Of a stretch of 46,307 nucleotides of DNA, positions 44,941-46,307 are shown one piece after another (the first letter of the stretch is position 1; each line of letters starts with the position of its first letter). This DNA is from Clostridium sp. GTDB taxonomy: Bacteria; Bacillota; Dethiobacteria; Dethiobacterales; Dethiobacteraceae. The notes beneath the pieces are model-generated. The model worked only from the letters and a program-made list of their open reading frames with translations. It was not told the DNA's origin and made no database searches. The stretch covers positions 1-46,307 of the forward strand of contig JAGXRV010000084.1 in assembly GCA_018335695.1 (NCBI GenBank). Direction: 5' to 3'. Made by a program: the position numbers and the translations under genes.

Positions 44941-44991
44941 TGATTCCCTCCTAAAGCTCCTCATTGTGTTCCAAAATTATCTCCAGCTAAA

Positions 44992-45020
44992 ATTCTATGC
45001 TAATTTACATACACTGTCAA
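44992..45020 (-). promoter_or_regulatory. Sigma-A promoter of iclR
   Basis: Minus strand TTGACA (45015-45020), 17 nt spacer, TAGAAT (44992-44997). Confidence 0.78.
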
Positions 45021-45151
45021 GAATATGCGCTGCCTTTCGTTATTTCATACGAGGCTGCCTGCCTGACGTGCTCATATTTTTGCCGATTTAACATAAAGAT
45101 GGTTTAAATTGGTAAAAATTTGCCAATGCTAATGGTAGGGAGGTGCTGAAA

Positions 45152-45904
45152 ATGAATTGGCGGAAAAAAGCAGTTATACTTGTCTGTCTGCTTAGCCTGC
45201 TGGTGATTGTCTCTAGAGCCGCCAGCCAGGAAATGGAGGAAGTCCAAGTGCTCGAAGTGATTTTAAGGAGCGCGGGGGCAGAAATTGTGAGAGGTGAAGC
45301 GCAGTTTTATGCCGTCTTGGATGACGAGTATCGCACTATGGTTGAACTTGAGGGGATAATGTTTGAGGTGGGTGAGTTGTTGGGATTAAAAGGGGGCGAA
45401 GTACAGCGGGGAGAAGGCGAAACATACCGGGTTTTGGAGGTTACAGGTTTGACGGCGTTTGGACCGGAAACACAGCTGGTGGTTCAGAGCAACCCCGGCG
45501 CTGCCGACTTGGGTAACAGCCCGAAAACACATTTGCTGATTGTCGGCAGAGATTCCAGCCTTGAGAAAATCAAGACATTGATTAAACGGTTTAATCAGCA
45601 GATTCTTCCGTTTGCACCCCAGGGACAAATTAGCGTTCACTTGACCGGTCAGCTAGCCGGCAAAAGGACGGCGGAGGAAATGGGGCGAATTGCCAGACGG
45701 GCGCTGAGAGCAATAGGGGCAAAAGAGCTGGAAGGGATAGAGGGTGAGGAATTGATTAGCCTGACAGCACATACCCCTTTGATAAAAAATGAGATTTTAG
45801 TCGATGGTCAGCCGTTTAATATAAATTTGGCATTACATTATGATGATTTAAAGAAGAAAACCTTGTTGTCTGCTGGTTTTCCGGTTATTCACGGGAGCTA
45901 CTAA
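45152..45904 (+). CDS. YwmB-family (DUF1779) secreted protein
   Basis: 250 aa. Signal peptide or N-anchor (about 6-24), then a two-lobed alpha/beta body; SVHLTGQLAGKRTAEEMGRIARRAL and the C-terminal pattern SLTAHTPLI...INLALHYDD match the YwmB family. Function unknown; annotated as TATA-box-binding-like fold. ATG 45152 has GGGAGG 8 nt upstream, better than the in-frame GTG at 45143. In Bacillus ywmB lies just beyond the ATP synthase operon, next to murAA and spoIID, so this gene marks the return to the conserved backbone. Confidence 0.85.
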   Translation: MNWRKKAVILVCLLSLLVIVSRAASQEMEEVQVLEVILRSAGAEIVRGEAQFYAVLDDEYRTMVELEGIMFEVGELLGLKGGEVQRGEGETYRVLEVTGLTAFGPETQLVVQSNPGAADLGNSPKTHLLIVGRDSSLEKIKTLIKRFNQQILPFAPQGQISVHLTGQLAGKRTAEEMGRIARRALRAIGAKELEGIEGEELISLTAHTPLIKNEILVDGQPFNINLALHYDDLKKKTLLSAGFPVIHGSY

Positions 45905-46307
45905 CATTCAGCAAGGAAAAAAAGCCATAAAATGATGACATAGACCGATGCAACTTGTCAAAAGCTAAACTGCAATAAAAAAAGCAGGACGACTTTTGTA
46001 TAGCATAGCGTACTATTGTCAATTGCTAAAAGACAAAAGAATACCCTTCTGTCAAAATGTAAAAAATTAACAGCAACTAGCAGGGTTTGTTTTATCAACT
46101 TTCTTCTTCATAACAACTCAGGGGCCTCACCTACTCAAGCCACAGAGGTGCAACCTGGCAATGATCCGGGTTTTATCCATCGTACAAATACGCACTTATG
46201 GGAGGTGAGGGGGGATCACGCTAACCAGCGAGGTCTTTGAATGCCTCCAAGGAAATTAACGATCTCCCCCTGCAGTATGAAGATGAAAATTAATGTTTAT
46301 GTTTTAG
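45905..46307. other. Intergenic end of the window
   Basis: 403 bp with no supported gene. Weak short frames only. GGGAGGTGAGGGGGG at 46200-46214 looks like a ribosome site but leads to no open frame of useful length (stops after about 11-14 codons), so a decayed or frameshifted gene start is possible. Confidence 0.4.

Noticed and set aside
46016-46240. 74-aa plus-strand frame at the window end
   Set aside because: No ribosome site, no family resemblance, low-complexity mixed composition; treated as intergenic.

Overview
The window reads as chromosome of an endospore-forming, anaerobic, Gram-positive bacterium of the Clostridia. Supporting evidence: strong AGGAGG-type ribosome sites with frequent GTG and TTG starts; sporulation genes (sigG, spoIIR, a spo0F-like regulator, a ywmB homologue); a 2[4Fe-4S] ferredoxin; and a bacterial V-type (Ntp) ATPase. 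I cannot name a species. No rRNA, tRNA, CRISPR array or intact transposon was seen.

Layout. 0-6.2 kb: a class A penicillin-binding protein on the minus strand, then a polyamine operon (pyruvoyl arginine decarboxylase, aminopropyltransferase, agmatinase) followed by pyrG. 6.2-16 kb: ferredoxin, repeat-rich spacer, spo0F-like regulator, fba, fsa, glpX, a LysM/M23 endopeptidase, an AlbA_2 regulator, rpmE, yqhQ, prfA and prmC. 16-23 kb: nikR, sigG-spoIIR, a GC-rich tandem repeat, a Fur-family gene, a YibE/F protein, and larE and larC facing each other. 22.3-28.5 kb: sua5, ywlE-like phosphatase, rpiB, glyA, comEB, wecB and thiolase. 28.7-37.8 kb: an atpZ/atpI-like gene and a nine-gene V-ATPase operon. 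37.8-45.1 kb: an accessory block. 45.2 kb: ywmB homologue. The backbone keeps a gene order I recall from Bacillus (pyrG-spo0F-fba-tal-glpX-rpmE-prfA-prmC-spoIIR-sua5-ywlE-rpiB-glyA-[atp operon]-ywmB). The V-ATPase and the accessory block occupy the slot where Bacillus has its F-type ATP synthase.

The most interesting part is 37.8-45.1 kb. A radical SAM aminomutase (38569-40443, minus) is preceded by a recognisable c-di-AMP (ydaO/yuaA) riboswitch, an intrinsic terminator and a sigma-A promoter. At the two positions that fix lysine in lysine 2,3-aminomutase it has Lys and Asn instead of Asp, the pattern of glutamate 2,3-aminomutase. The predicted product is beta-glutamate, a compatible solute, so the locus looks like c-di-AMP control of osmolyte synthesis. 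Divergent from it, an ANTAR-domain regulator has in its own leader two tandem hairpins with AxxGxx hexaloops overlapping a terminator, which is the ANTAR antitermination target. An FMN glutamate-synthase-like protein with an IclR regulator and candidate IclR operators completes a block that may link glutamate supply, osmotic state and Na+ bioenergetics (the V-ATPase K subunit carries the Na+ site residues).

Other points: a thiolase whose homologous first codon is ATA, a 32-residue cationic peptide gene before spo0F, a SigF-type promoter before sigG-spoIIR, and several palindromic repeat elements. All family calls come from reading the sequence and from memory; no database search was run.
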